From NCBI GenBank assembly GCA_024529925.1, contig JAFEUB010000814.1, positions 1,875,501-1,939,500 of the forward strand: DNA of 64,000 nt, in the 5' to 3' direction. This document shows, piece after piece, positions 37,629-45,958 of the stretch (the first letter of the stretch is position 1; the number at the start of each line of letters is the position of its first letter). The notes under the pieces were generated by a model. That model made no database searches. It was not told where the DNA came from and worked only from the letters and a program-made list of their open reading frames with translations. The stretch comes from Ophthalmolycus amberensis. Taxonomy: Eukaryota > Chordata > Actinopteri > Perciformes > Zoarcidae. The position numbers were made by a program, and so were the translations under genes.

Positions 37629-40430
37629 TCCCTCTGACAGGTGAAGCCTCTCATATGGATCGAGAGCGTGATTGAGAAGTTCTCTCACAGCCGTGTGGAG
37701 ATCAAGGTGAAGGTAAGGATGAGTGACACACAAACATTAAGACACATACAGAGCCCCACAACTTTATCCACTCGTCTAGCCCCTTCACTGAAACTCGTTT
37801 AGTATTTACGACATATATATATATATATATATATATTCTCGGGTGGATTGACGCATACCATCTGTTTTAGGCAGTGACGGCCATACAGACTCAAATGAAT
37901 AACAAGCCGCAGGGTGCATAATCACCAAGACCTCCTTGCTCGTTTTTTTTATTTTTTTTTATTGTAAAGGCCTCAGATGACATTTGAACTCTGTCCTCTT
38001 TCACCTTCCACAGGCTCGGAGTCAGTTTAAGAGCCGGTCCACTGCCAACAATGTGTCCATTCTGGTGCCAGTGCCCAGTGATGCTGACTCACCCAAGTTG
38101 AAGACCAGCACAGGCACCGCCAAGTGGGTGCCCGAGAAGAACGTGGTGCTGTGGAACATCAAGTCTTTCCCTGTTAGTGTGGCAACTAAATATCACAGTT
38201 CATGACATCAAATACATGAAGTACATGTTGATTTTTATGACGGTTCTATCTTATTCCACCACTGTAAGGTTTTAAAGGCAACGTCAACATGATAAAAAGT
38301 AACAAATTACATTTACTTGAGCGCCATACAATTTTCAGGTACTACTTTACTTTTTTCTGCTATTTATATTTGTACTTCACTACAATTCAGCGGCACATAT
38401 TGCACTTTTCGTTCAACATCTATTTGATAAACTAAGTTAAAAGTCCCCTCTCCGGAACAGACTAATAATAGAAAATATTATTGGTCCATGGGGGGTTTTC
38501 ACAAGCTACTCTGGTAATATATAAAGTAAATAACATAAGTTTCACCTTTACCAGCTGCAACATTAAAGTGATGCACACATTAATGCATCAATAATTATAA
38601 ACCCTATATTCTGATCATAATACTTTTGTACTTTTACAAATTTTGAATGCAGGACTTTTACTTGTAACAGAGTGTTTCTACACTGTGGTATTGCTACTTT
38701 TACTGAAGTGACATATCTGAGTACTTCTTCCTCCACTGATGATACCTCATATCTACATGAGCTTTAATCAGTCCCAGTGTCAGACAAATAAGTTGTATTT
38801 TCACTCTGACAAGTATTAGACAGCAGCCATTTATCGAATTATGATCAGCCTCCCCACACACAAAAAAACACACATACGCTCACATCTTATCTCTCCATCT
38901 TCTGCTCTTCCTGTCACGTTTTTGGTATCAGTCTCTGCTGTCACCAAAACCATTAAAGAAAAGAGAAATTTTCCTCCTTTTATCTGTCAAGTTCTGATAT
39001 CTTCTCAGTAATTCATGACACCTTCAGTCTGTCAAGGAGGGTTAAGAATTGTCATTACTGGTGACGTATTGCATTCCAGCAGGTGTATGACTCGCAGCAC
39101 ATTTCTCTCTGTCACTATCAACCTCTGGACACTATAGAACAGCTTTTTCTCTCAGGGAACCATACTCAACGTGTAATGTTTGATAGAGGCGCAAGGAAAC
39201 AAAGATGAATCAGTGGCTTGTTGTGATAAGAGACTGATAAACAGACTCCTCCACAGTCCACCAGCTTTCAGCTCCGTCCAGCTATTTAAAACCCCGATCC
39301 ACAAATAAGTGTATGAGCCTTTTTGGAATTAGTCCATTTACCTTCATCTATTTTACAAGCATGAATATGTGCATCTTTTCCAGATTTCTCATTTCACATT
39401 ATGCAAAAGGATTTTTTTTTTTTACCATCGTTAAGCAAGGCTATCGATAATAAGGTTTTCCACAATAGCTGCATGATGGCAAGGAGAAAAATGTTGTAAC
39501 TGGGGTTAGTGTCAATAGTTTAGATTTAATTAAGAAGCTGAACTCACTTTTCCAATCAGCGTCTTACTATGACAGATAGAGTCCTGCATGAACACACAAT
39601 TATCTGTCAGAGTCAGAACATTTTTGCTTCTTTCCAATGAGAAAGTTTCTGAGCTCTTCTCACTGGTTTTAAGTGGGCAGGGCTCAGCTGGAAAAAGGTA
39701 ATGTTACATATAACATACAATATTTGACTAAATAAAAAAAGTGATTATAACTGGGTTGTTTGCTTTTGTTGTCAGATTACTGTCAAACAAAATAGACAAG
39801 ACGACACCCACACAGATTCAATTTTGAGTGTTGGACTCAATTTTTTCAAGACTATAACTTTGTTTATTTCGTCATACATTGTAAATGTTATAGAGAAAAT
39901 GTGACTTGAAGCCAAATTTTCAGGGGCTTCCAAGTCAATGTGGAAACTGATTTGCAGCAAGTAAAACCAAAGTACAGACAAACAGACTACATGCTTGGAT
40001 GATGTGTTAAACAATTGCTGGTATGAAGAATGATTAACCTGTTTCTTGTGTTTATAGCCGAGATATGTCTGTCAGATGGTGAATATAAATCAGATTCACC
40101 TCGATATTACATCAGAGTTGTCCCACGTGGCCACGAATATAAAGTATAAACAACATTGTATTAATTAACGTCAAATACCTGTTTGTGAACTCTGAATTTT
40201 CCATTCACGGCTTTGTAACTTTTCCTCTTTTCTATTTGCTCATGTCTAGGGTGGAAAGGAGTACACGATGCGGGCGCACTTTGGGCTGCCCAGTGTGGAC
40301 AGTGATGATTTGGATGCAAAGAGACCAATCACAGTTGACTTTGAGATCCCCTATTTCACGGTGTCTGGGATTCAGGTTGTAATCTTTATTAACAACCATA
40401 CACTAGCTTTTCTTCTTTGTCAAATGTATA

Positions 40431-40489
<59 letters not shown>

Positions 40490-43056
40490 CCCCACGTGAG
40501 AATAACAAGCTTAAGGTGCTTCCTGGTTTAAATGTTGCACTGTCCTGGGAAAAACATGTCTCCCTGAAACAAAACCTTTCATCAAGTAAGTAAGGCAGAA
40601 CGCTTTTCAGTCAACAGCATTTCTGTTGATCTACTGGGTTTTAAACGGTTTATTTAGCTTTAGAAGTACGATCATTTTGCTGAAACGTTTAGGGAACAAT
40701 TTATCTTTCAAATTGTCTGAAAAATAAAAAATCACCAAATTCAGAGACACATGGTTTTCAATGGACAGGGGTAATTTACACCTGCTATAAGTGGGTTGTC
40801 ATGAACACACTGAAGCATACAGCCTATAGACACATGTATATATATATATATATTGGTGTGTATGAATGAATGAAATAACTATATTTGACTCGTCTGTGTT
40901 CCCTAGGTACGTTACCTTAAGATCATAGAGAAGAGCGGTTACCAGGCATTACCATGGGTGCGCTACATCACACAAAGTGGAGGTAAAAATACACACACTA
41001 AAATATACTCACACACCCATAACACACCCCCCACCCCCCAGATACACACACACACACACACACACTACCGATTATGATACTTCAACTCACTAAATAAGCA
41101 ACAATCACAGCTACAAAGTACTCAAGTAGTCCGCCTCATCAGGACTGTGTGAGTTTGGTTTGAGCTGATTTGCTTGAAAGTGGCATCAAAACCAAAGCAG
41201 TTGAACAGAGAAGTTATTACTATCGGATGATAATAGATATGATATATTAAACAGAATGTCAAGAACAAATATCAAGTGCCCACATTGTGTAGGACTTATG
41301 GACTCCCTTTTTTGCTGTTTCATGAAATTGGAGTCCAAACCCGAGGTCACCCTGAGATTAGATGTGAGGTTTTCCTTGTGAGGAGGCGTCAGGATCAGTC
41401 TTTCTGCATCACCATTCAGTGTGTGGCCTAGGAGTGAACCTAGCTGTGTAACATCCATCATATCCATTACCTGGCTCTATCACCATGAGCCATGACCTCA
41501 GGGCCACAGAATGGCACCACACAGGAGGCCAAGGATTGAAACTTTACAAGGCTGCTGGCTTATGGCGTAAAATTCTTTGGTTCTTACTTTGACCGAATTT
41601 GAACCGGGCTACTGTACAGCTGGAAGAATGCAGTCAAGTTGTACCAAAGCTCCTGGGAACAGTAGATTCAGTTGCTGCCCTGGGAATGAACCTTTCGGCA
41701 TATTTCAAAGTCAAGTATGACACCAAGGGCATGAGACATAGTTCAGTGTTTGTGAGATTTGAACTTTTGTCACCCAACTCACTAACTTGAGATTTTACCG
41801 AGAAAGAAATGTTGAAATATGTTGAAGAAGCTACATCTCTACCTTAAAGGCATGCTTGATGAGACTGCAGCAAAATCCTCCTTACTAGCGCACTAGTTTT
41901 CAATGGGTGGCGAATGGAAATGATATTTAGATGGGAGCCCAATACCTACGCCCGACAAATGAACCAGACTCTATAACATCCGTCATATCCATTACCTGGA
42001 TGTGTCAGGTACGAGTCGGGGGCTGCCGGAGGTTGAATGATGCCACAAGGTGCCACGATGCTCCCAGGGTGGCACTCAGTGGATGCTATCGCCTTGCTGT
42101 AACATCAGCAAGGAAGCAAAAAAAGAGAGAGAGAGAGATAGAAAAGAGGAAGGTGGGAGTGAGAGAAAGAAGAGCGATAAAGTCGGGGGGACTGGAGAGA
42201 ACGCTATCATCTTTCTCTTATTGTTACCATCAGCAACACGGGGAGGGAGGCGGAGAGAAGACGGGGCTGATCACATTTCACTCGGCACTACATGCAGACA
42301 CACTGTCACTGATTAAACAATTCCTTGATACTGTAGACTGACTGCTGACTTATTGATGAGTGATGAACAGGCATTTAGCAGCCGTACTGTACAGCAGTAA
42401 GTGACTACTTCACAAATAGGATCGGGCAGCATCACACTGCAGCTCTTTGATACCGGCACGTCGGTGTTTTCAAGCATCAATGTGTATGAAAATGTTTTCT
42501 ATATGACATGCATTTGTGGATTGGGGATACATTAATAATGCAATTTCAAACAGTAACTAATAATGATGGTTCCTCCCCAAAACGAACAAACAATGGTCTA
42601 ATATATCATGTAGCATTGACATTTGCCTTAATTGTAACTAAAGGTGTCTACTTCGAACCATGAAAAATAGACCGCCATCAAAAGTGCACAAAAATATGTG
42701 GACGGGGTGACCACATACTTTTGGCCATGTATTGTTATTTTTTTATTAGACAGTACTGATACAAATATGCACCATAATATCTCTGATTTTGCCAATTTAG
42801 GATTGATGTGTATGACTAATATTCATAATAATAGTCTGAAACGGCAGAGAATTAAATATCCAAGACAGGAATGTGGTAGATATCGGGATTGTGATTTAGT
42901 AGATTTCCACTACAGATAGTTTGTGTAAATCTTGTTTAGGGATTCAATGGGGCTCATTGGCAGTACTGTAATGTGCAGGAGTGATAAGAGGAAGAAAGAT
43001 GCGTTAATGCTCTGCTGTTACATTTCTTGGCAGATTATCAGCTCCGGACAAACTAA
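21656..43056 (+). CDS. ap1m2/ap1m3: AP-1 clathrin adaptor complex mu subunit, mu-1B/AP1M2-like (12 exons, 423 aa)
   Basis: Twelve exons join in frame to 423 codons plus TAA, the usual length of vertebrate mu-1. Exons: 21656-21697, 26975-27131, 27668-27735, 27851-27981, 32049-32196, 33295-33421, 36964-37106, 37641-37712, 38014-38172, 40250-40375, 40907-40982, 43034-43056. The N-terminal longin-like domain starts MSASAIFILDLKGK. The mu-homology domain from about residue 158 binds YxxPhi cargo tails, and the known pocket residues Phe172, Asp174, Trp408 and Arg410 are all present. AP-1 sorts cargo at the TGN and recycling endosomes onto clathrin. Phrases such as HFLWIKHSNLY, KKNANASLVY, IEKFSHSRVEI, VPSDADSP and PYFTVSGIQV match human AP1M2 rather than AP1M1. 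Fish also have an AP1M2-like ap1m3, and the location away from an AP1M2-type neighbourhood makes ap1m3 possible. No frameshift or lost motif is seen. Confidence 0.95.
22247..22642. mobile_element. Inverted-repeat (fold-back) MITE derivative with perfect central hairpin
   Basis: The left flank reads TTTAGGGCTGCAACTTACAA and the right flank ends GTTTCATCCCTAAT, loosely complementary termini like those of a fish hAT MITE starting GGGCTGCAACTAACG. Inside, TCTTCAAATTGCTTGTTTTGTC (left, about 22305) is matched in inverse orientation by GACAAAACAAACAATTTGAAGA (right, about 22506). At the centre, 22380-22404 and 22420-22444 are perfectly complementary 25-base arms around a 15-base loop. Confidence 0.6.
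23390..23700 (+). repeat. Dispersed repeat family A, copy 2
   Basis: Degraded copy with GAAATATCTCAGCAACTTTT, TTTTGTACGGACATT, CAAAATACCTGCAAAAC, TGCCAATTAGCAAATG and CTAAGCTAAGATGGTGAAC in family order. Confidence 0.65.
23781..23844. repeat. (TG)32 microsatellite
   Basis: Uninterrupted TG array in ap1m intron 1. Confidence 0.95.
26215..26640 (-). repeat. Dispersed repeat family A, copy 3 (minus orientation)
   Basis: On the minus strand it reads TTTATGACCAAATAACTG, TTTGGTGATC, CATGACATTTTGTCCATA and GAGATGCCAACAATTATTG. On the plus strand CCATGAATGTATGTACAAAA and AGATATTTCAGTCTG are the complements of family blocks. Confidence 0.65.
26975..27131 (+). CDS. ap1m2/ap1m3: ap1m exon 2
   Basis: Acceptor GGATCCAG|. 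Encodes residues 15-66 plus one base, including HFMPIL and HFLWIKHSNLY. The donor ACT|GTATCC is a weak match to consensus, but it is required to keep frame with exon 3. Confidence 0.9.
27668..27735 (+). CDS. ap1m2/ap1m3: ap1m exon 3
   Basis: Acceptor TTCTTCAG|, donor CAG|GTGCGT. Encodes LVAMTKKNANASLVYAFLY and the following KIVQ; the KNANASLVY block is AP1M2-like. Confidence 0.9.
27851..27981 (+). CDS. ap1m2/ap1m3: ap1m exon 4
   Basis: Acceptor TCCGTAG|, donor AAGA|GTAAGA (phase 2). Encodes the conserved EYFKELEEESIRDNF and FPQTTDSKILQ blocks. Confidence 0.92.
28811..28839. repeat. (TG)n microsatellite
   Basis: About 14 TG units in ap1m intron 4. Confidence 0.9.
29018..29049. repeat. (CA)n microsatellite
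   Basis: About 16 CA units in ap1m intron 4, preceded by ACGCACGCAC. Antisense frames here encode only Thr-His repeats. Confidence 0.9.
29600..29745 (+). repeat. Dispersed repeat family C, copy 2
   Basis: GCGACTAGCTGGTGAACAT, GGTGGACACAAACTCAAC, AAATGAATTATAATGTTGC and GGATGTGTAAATAAGCA follow the order seen at 10025-10270. Confidence 0.6.
31241..31325. repeat. 29-bp tandem repeat, 3 units
   Basis: Units begin at 31241, 31270 and 31299. Each starts AGCACATTAAGAGACAACCT and continues ACAGTACAG. The units are identical over their full length except for the end of the last one. Such identity suggests recent expansion. Confidence 0.95.
32049..32196 (+). CDS. ap1m2/ap1m3: ap1m exon 5
   Basis: Acceptor TCTTTCAG|, donor CTG|GTGAGG. 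Encodes residues 133-182, spanning the linker and the start of the cargo-binding domain, with SWRSEGIKYRKNE and pocket residues Phe172 and Asp174. Confidence 0.94.
32197..33294 (+). other. ap1m intron 5 (1.1 kb)
   Basis: AT-rich, no recognisable exon or repeat. Confidence 0.5.
33295..33421 (+). CDS. ap1m2/ap1m3: ap1m exon 6
   Basis: Acceptor TCTACAG|, donor GCA|GTAAGT (phase 1). Encodes VNANGSVLQSEIVG and LSGMPELRLGLNDKVLFE. Confidence 0.94.
33422..36963 (+). other. ap1m intron 6 (3.5 kb)
   Basis: No coding exon is recognised. It contains a C/T-rich stretch at about 34125-34290 (source of a spurious Pro/Ser-rich frame), a 14-base poly-C run at 34415-34428, CA-rich patches around 35470 and 35730, and GT arrays at 36793-36834 and 36947-36961. 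Confidence 0.55.
36793..36834. repeat. (GT)n microsatellite
   Basis: Interrupted GT array 130 bases before ap1m exon 7. Confidence 0.9.
36964..37106 (+). CDS. ap1m2/ap1m3: ap1m exon 7
   Basis: Encodes KTVELEDVKFHQCVRLSRFE and SFIPPDGESELMSYRLNTT. The acceptor CAG is preceded by a GTGTGTGTGTGT tract instead of a clean pyrimidine tract. Donor ACA|GTAAGT. Confidence 0.94.
37592..37640 (+). repeat. (CT)n tract forming the exon 8 polypyrimidine tract
   Basis: About 15 CT units followed by CCCTCTCCCTCTGACAG run directly into the exon 8 acceptor, so the microsatellite doubles as the splicing signal. Confidence 0.9.
37641..37712 (+). CDS. ap1m2/ap1m3: ap1m exon 8
   Basis: Acceptor CTGACAG|, donor AAG|GTAAGG. 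Encodes VKPLIWIESVIEKFSHSRVE and the following IKVK; the FSHSRVE phrase is AP1M2-type, where AP1M1 has HSHSRIE. Confidence 0.94.
37813..37835. repeat. (AT)n microsatellite
   Basis: About 11 AT units in ap1m intron 8. Confidence 0.9.
38014..38172 (+). CDS. ap1m2/ap1m3: ap1m exon 9
   Basis: Acceptor TTCCACAG|, donor CCT|GTTAGT. Encodes the ARSQFKSRSTANNVSILVP to WNIKSFP segment of the mu-homology domain, including VPSDADSP. Confidence 0.94.
38173..40249 (+). other. ap1m intron 9 (2.1 kb)
   Basis: Holds a family E repeat copy (38310-38745); otherwise no recognisable exon or element. Confidence 0.55.
38310..38745 (+). repeat. Dispersed repeat family E, copy 2
   Basis: Blocks TTCAGGTACTACTTTACTTT, TGTACTTCACTACA, CACCTTTACCAGCTGCAACA, TAAAGTGATGCACACATTAA, GCAGGACTTTTACTTGTAAC and TCTGAGTACTTCTTCC follow the consensus of a repeat I associate with perch-like fish. 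This is the most complete copy in the window. Confidence 0.7.
40250..40375 (+). CDS. ap1m2/ap1m3: ap1m exon 10
   Basis: Acceptor CATGTCTAG|. Encodes GGKEYTMRAHFGLPSVDSDD to EIPYFTVSGIQ. The donor CAG|GTTGTA is poor, and an (AT)n array follows within 60 bases. Confidence 0.92.
40430..40486. repeat. (AT)n microsatellite
   Basis: About 28 AT units with one GT interruption, just after ap1m exon 10. A second short array is at about 40838-40853. Confidence 0.95.
40907..40982 (+). CDS. ap1m2/ap1m3: ap1m exon 11
   Basis: Acceptor TTCCCTAG|, donor GGAG|GTAAAA (phase 1). Encodes VRYLKIIEKSGYQALPWVRY, with cargo-pocket Trp408 and Arg410. Confidence 0.94.
40983..43033 (+). other. ap1m intron 11 (2.05 kb)
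   Basis: No coding exon is recognised. It contains a short CA array at about 41043-41065 and a near-identical 24-base duplication at 41451-41474 and 41976-41999. Confidence 0.55.
43034..43056 (+). CDS. ap1m2/ap1m3: ap1m exon 12 (terminal micro-exon)
   Basis: After TTCTTGGCAG| the 23-base coding end gives DYQLRTN and TAA, matching the DYQLRTS/DYQLRTQ ends of human mu-1B and mu-1A. Only this acceptor restores frame and length. Confidence 0.93.
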
Positions 43057-44655
43057 AGGGCACAGATGCTGCTAGACGAATGGATATTTTCTCTCTCTGT
43101 CTGTCTTCCTCTCTCTCCTCCTCTGGTTCTCTGGCTCCCCGTCTGCAATGGACAGCAGAGGTCAAGCGCAGGAGGACACGTGTCATTGTTTCCTGCTCTG
43201 AATGGAAATAAGACATCATCCCTTCCTCTAAGACATGCTCAACTCAGACGGGAAAGGCTGTTGCGTCACCTTTGACCTGTGACTTTTTTAAGGGCTCCTC
43301 AGGACTCCAGCAAAACGTTTTTAATATATTAATAATGAACGAATAACTTTGTGACGCCGCTTGGTTCTGGCAAATTCTCCTTTCTTCGCTTTTCATGTGA
43401 TATTCTCCGAGGTTAGTTTAGAGCTTAATTCTGGAGGGAAATACATTTTGAAGCATGTTTTGCTCATTTTGAAATATTACGAAATATAGGATTTGTAGAA
43501 TTATCTGTTTTGGGTACTTGGCTTCTCCACTGAGGTGTGTAGCTTTTTACTGTCTAACATGCAAACCAAAAGATTGTGTCGTGCCAACATACAGTAACTG
43601 TGATGGGTCATTGTCAATTTTTTATTGCTCAAAGGAACAGCAGATGGGTGATCTTTCTGAATCAAAAGTGTGCCGTGCACTCTGTCAGGTTTTATTCTTT
43701 TCTGTAGGGATTGTTTTTGCCACATCAGCATTAGCATCTTTAACTGCAAGGGTTTTTATTCCTCGTATGTTTTGTCCTTAACAACCGCTTCATGATCCAT
43801 ACACAGCACATTTTACTCTGTTGTTAATCTGCCTCCCTCTCAAAGACATGTGTTTTGCAGGAACCTTTATATTATATATTCATTGCCTTAAAAATTGCAG
43901 ATGTATCATCAGCTTTAGTGCTGTGAACACAATCCCCAGTGCACTGAAACTAACACCAGCGACCAGATTAATGATTAATAAGACACAATATTGTCAGAAG
44001 CGTTGGCAGTGTAACATAATACCGTCAATGTGCTCTCACAGGGCCTGTAACCTTGTCCTTGTGCTCGAAATCAGCTTGCAGCTTCGAGGCAGAGACCGAA
44101 GGAATGAGCCCGGTGCAGGGTTGTTTGTCATATTTCTATCTGTTGTTGATAATGTTCTAGTAAGTCCCCTGTGGATGTTTGAAGGGGTTGATGAGAGGGG
44201 GGCCGGACAAAGGTAGAATAACCTGCAGGGATTCTGAGAGTACTGACAATATCTTCAGCTAATTGTTTTTCCACAACTCTTTTTTTTAAAATATATGTTG
44301 ACCTCTGAAGGCCCATGCACTTCTTCAAAGCAGTTTGTGTTGTGATTTACTTTCTCTGCATGCATTGCACCATATCAGTTCAGCTGCTCTGCCACCAGCA
44401 AAGAAGAGAGTTCTGTGTCGATTTATAGCATTTCTGCTGTGAAGCACAAAACCTTCTGTTACAATCGTTGTGCTATTGTCTTATCTTATTATATTATCAT
44501 GATCTTGTGTGGGGACATTTTTCTGACACCAATGAGGATTGTTAATAAGTGTGTGTTCTCATGTGTTTTCATTAATTGATCAACTACTATTTGTCGATAG
44601 GAAGCAAAGGGATATATTTGGAAATAAACCTTTTTTCTATGTTGTTTTGGAATAC
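43057..44655 (+). other. Putative 3' UTR of ap1m with polyadenylation signal
   Basis: The first clear AATAAA after the stop is at 44623-44628, followed within about 30-50 bases by a GT-rich run (TTTGTTTGTTTGTTTG, about 44665-44683), the expected downstream element. This predicts a 3' UTR of about 1.6 kb. Earlier AT-rich stretches (about 43321-43340) contain no exact AATAAA. Confidence 0.45.
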
Positions 44656-44999
44656 TGTTGGTTTTGTTTGTTTGTTTGTTTGTAAGAGTCATTTTTGTAT
44701 GTAGTTATAGACTAGACTGTTTCACCAAATGATGATGGATACATAATATGATGAACTGCTTCTCTGAAATGTAGCATATCAACAATTTGACTTAAGACGG
44801 ATCTGCTTTGCGCTATCTATAAATATTTAACCCCATCTCATATACAGGGAGTTTGATTAAAAACCGATACATTTCAGATTTAACATAATACATAATTAAA
44901 CTGGGTTTTTTTTTAAGTTGAGGAGCTATAAAGCAGTTTTGATGCATTGACATGGAATGCAGGTATACTCTGAAATTTGGGGGGAAAGTTGAATTCGTT

Positions 45000-45080
45000 T
45001 GCTGAGCTTTGCATAAAGACTGGAAACTGGTCTTTAAACTGGTAGCTTGATTCTTTCCAAAGATAACAAAATCCATTCCA
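45000..45080 (+). repeat. Dispersed repeat family B, fragment
   Basis: TGCTGAGCTTTGCATAAAGA, CTGGAAACTGG and CCAAAGATAACAAAATCC match parts of the family seen at 57193-57405. Confidence 0.5.
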
Positions 45081-45923
45081 CAATTAGGAAAGATATAGCT
45101 ATCGGCAAGTCAAACGGTCAGATCAGATCACTTACAGAACATACATTGATGTATAGGGTTGGAAATGTTCTTCAAAAACCTTTTTTGTTATATTTGTTGA
45201 AATTATCCCGATAGCGATCAATAAATCAAATGCCCTCACAAAAGAAGAAAAACATTTTGTATGACTTTTAAGAAGGTGGTTGAAGGAATAACAAGTCCAC
45301 CACCGGTTACGTTAATCTGAGTATGCATGGCTGCGTATGAACAGCAACATTAGTGGAATATTCAATTTCATTAGCCATGTAAAGAGCTTGGTAGAAATAT
45401 AGTTTTCAGAACATGGGCAACAAACAGACTATTCTGTGCATGTAAACATGTTGTCGACACCAGCTTTAAGTCAACAGGAAAGTTTATGAATTTACCAAAA
45501 CGATACCTTTAGCAGATCAATGACAACAAAAACCAAAACTGTGCTTTAACACGTGAAAGCATTAGAAATGCCAAAATATGTCATAAGTATACTGTAATGC
45601 AAGTAGAAATATATACATTTGGAATCATTAACTTGTACTTGTAGTAAGTTGTAGCAGACACATTTTGTCTGGCTTAAATTGTTTGTGTTTTCACTGCCCG
45701 GCAGAAAAGCTCTCTCCTCCCACTCAGTCCTCTCTCCTCAGCAGAGCTGCCTCCCTCTTCGCTCTGCTCACTTCTTATTGCTGTCATGCATGGATACACA
45801 ACCTGCCACTGCTACTTTATACTGTGGGTCAAAAGGCAGATTTGTGTAAGTAAGGATTACAGTATTTCTACGTGTGTTGTAAAAAGGCAGCATGAACCTT
45901 GCTTTTGTCTGTGTTAGTGTTAG

Positions 45924-45958
45924 AGAGAGAGAGAGAGAGTGAGAGAGAGAGAGAGAGA
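45924..45958. repeat. (GA)n microsatellite
   Basis: GA array with a single GTGA interruption. Confidence 0.9.

Noticed and set aside
40268..40531. 87-aa frame continuing past ap1m exon 10 into Ile-Tyr repeats
   Set aside because: This is read-through of intron 10 into an AT microsatellite; the homologous protein continues at exon 11 instead.
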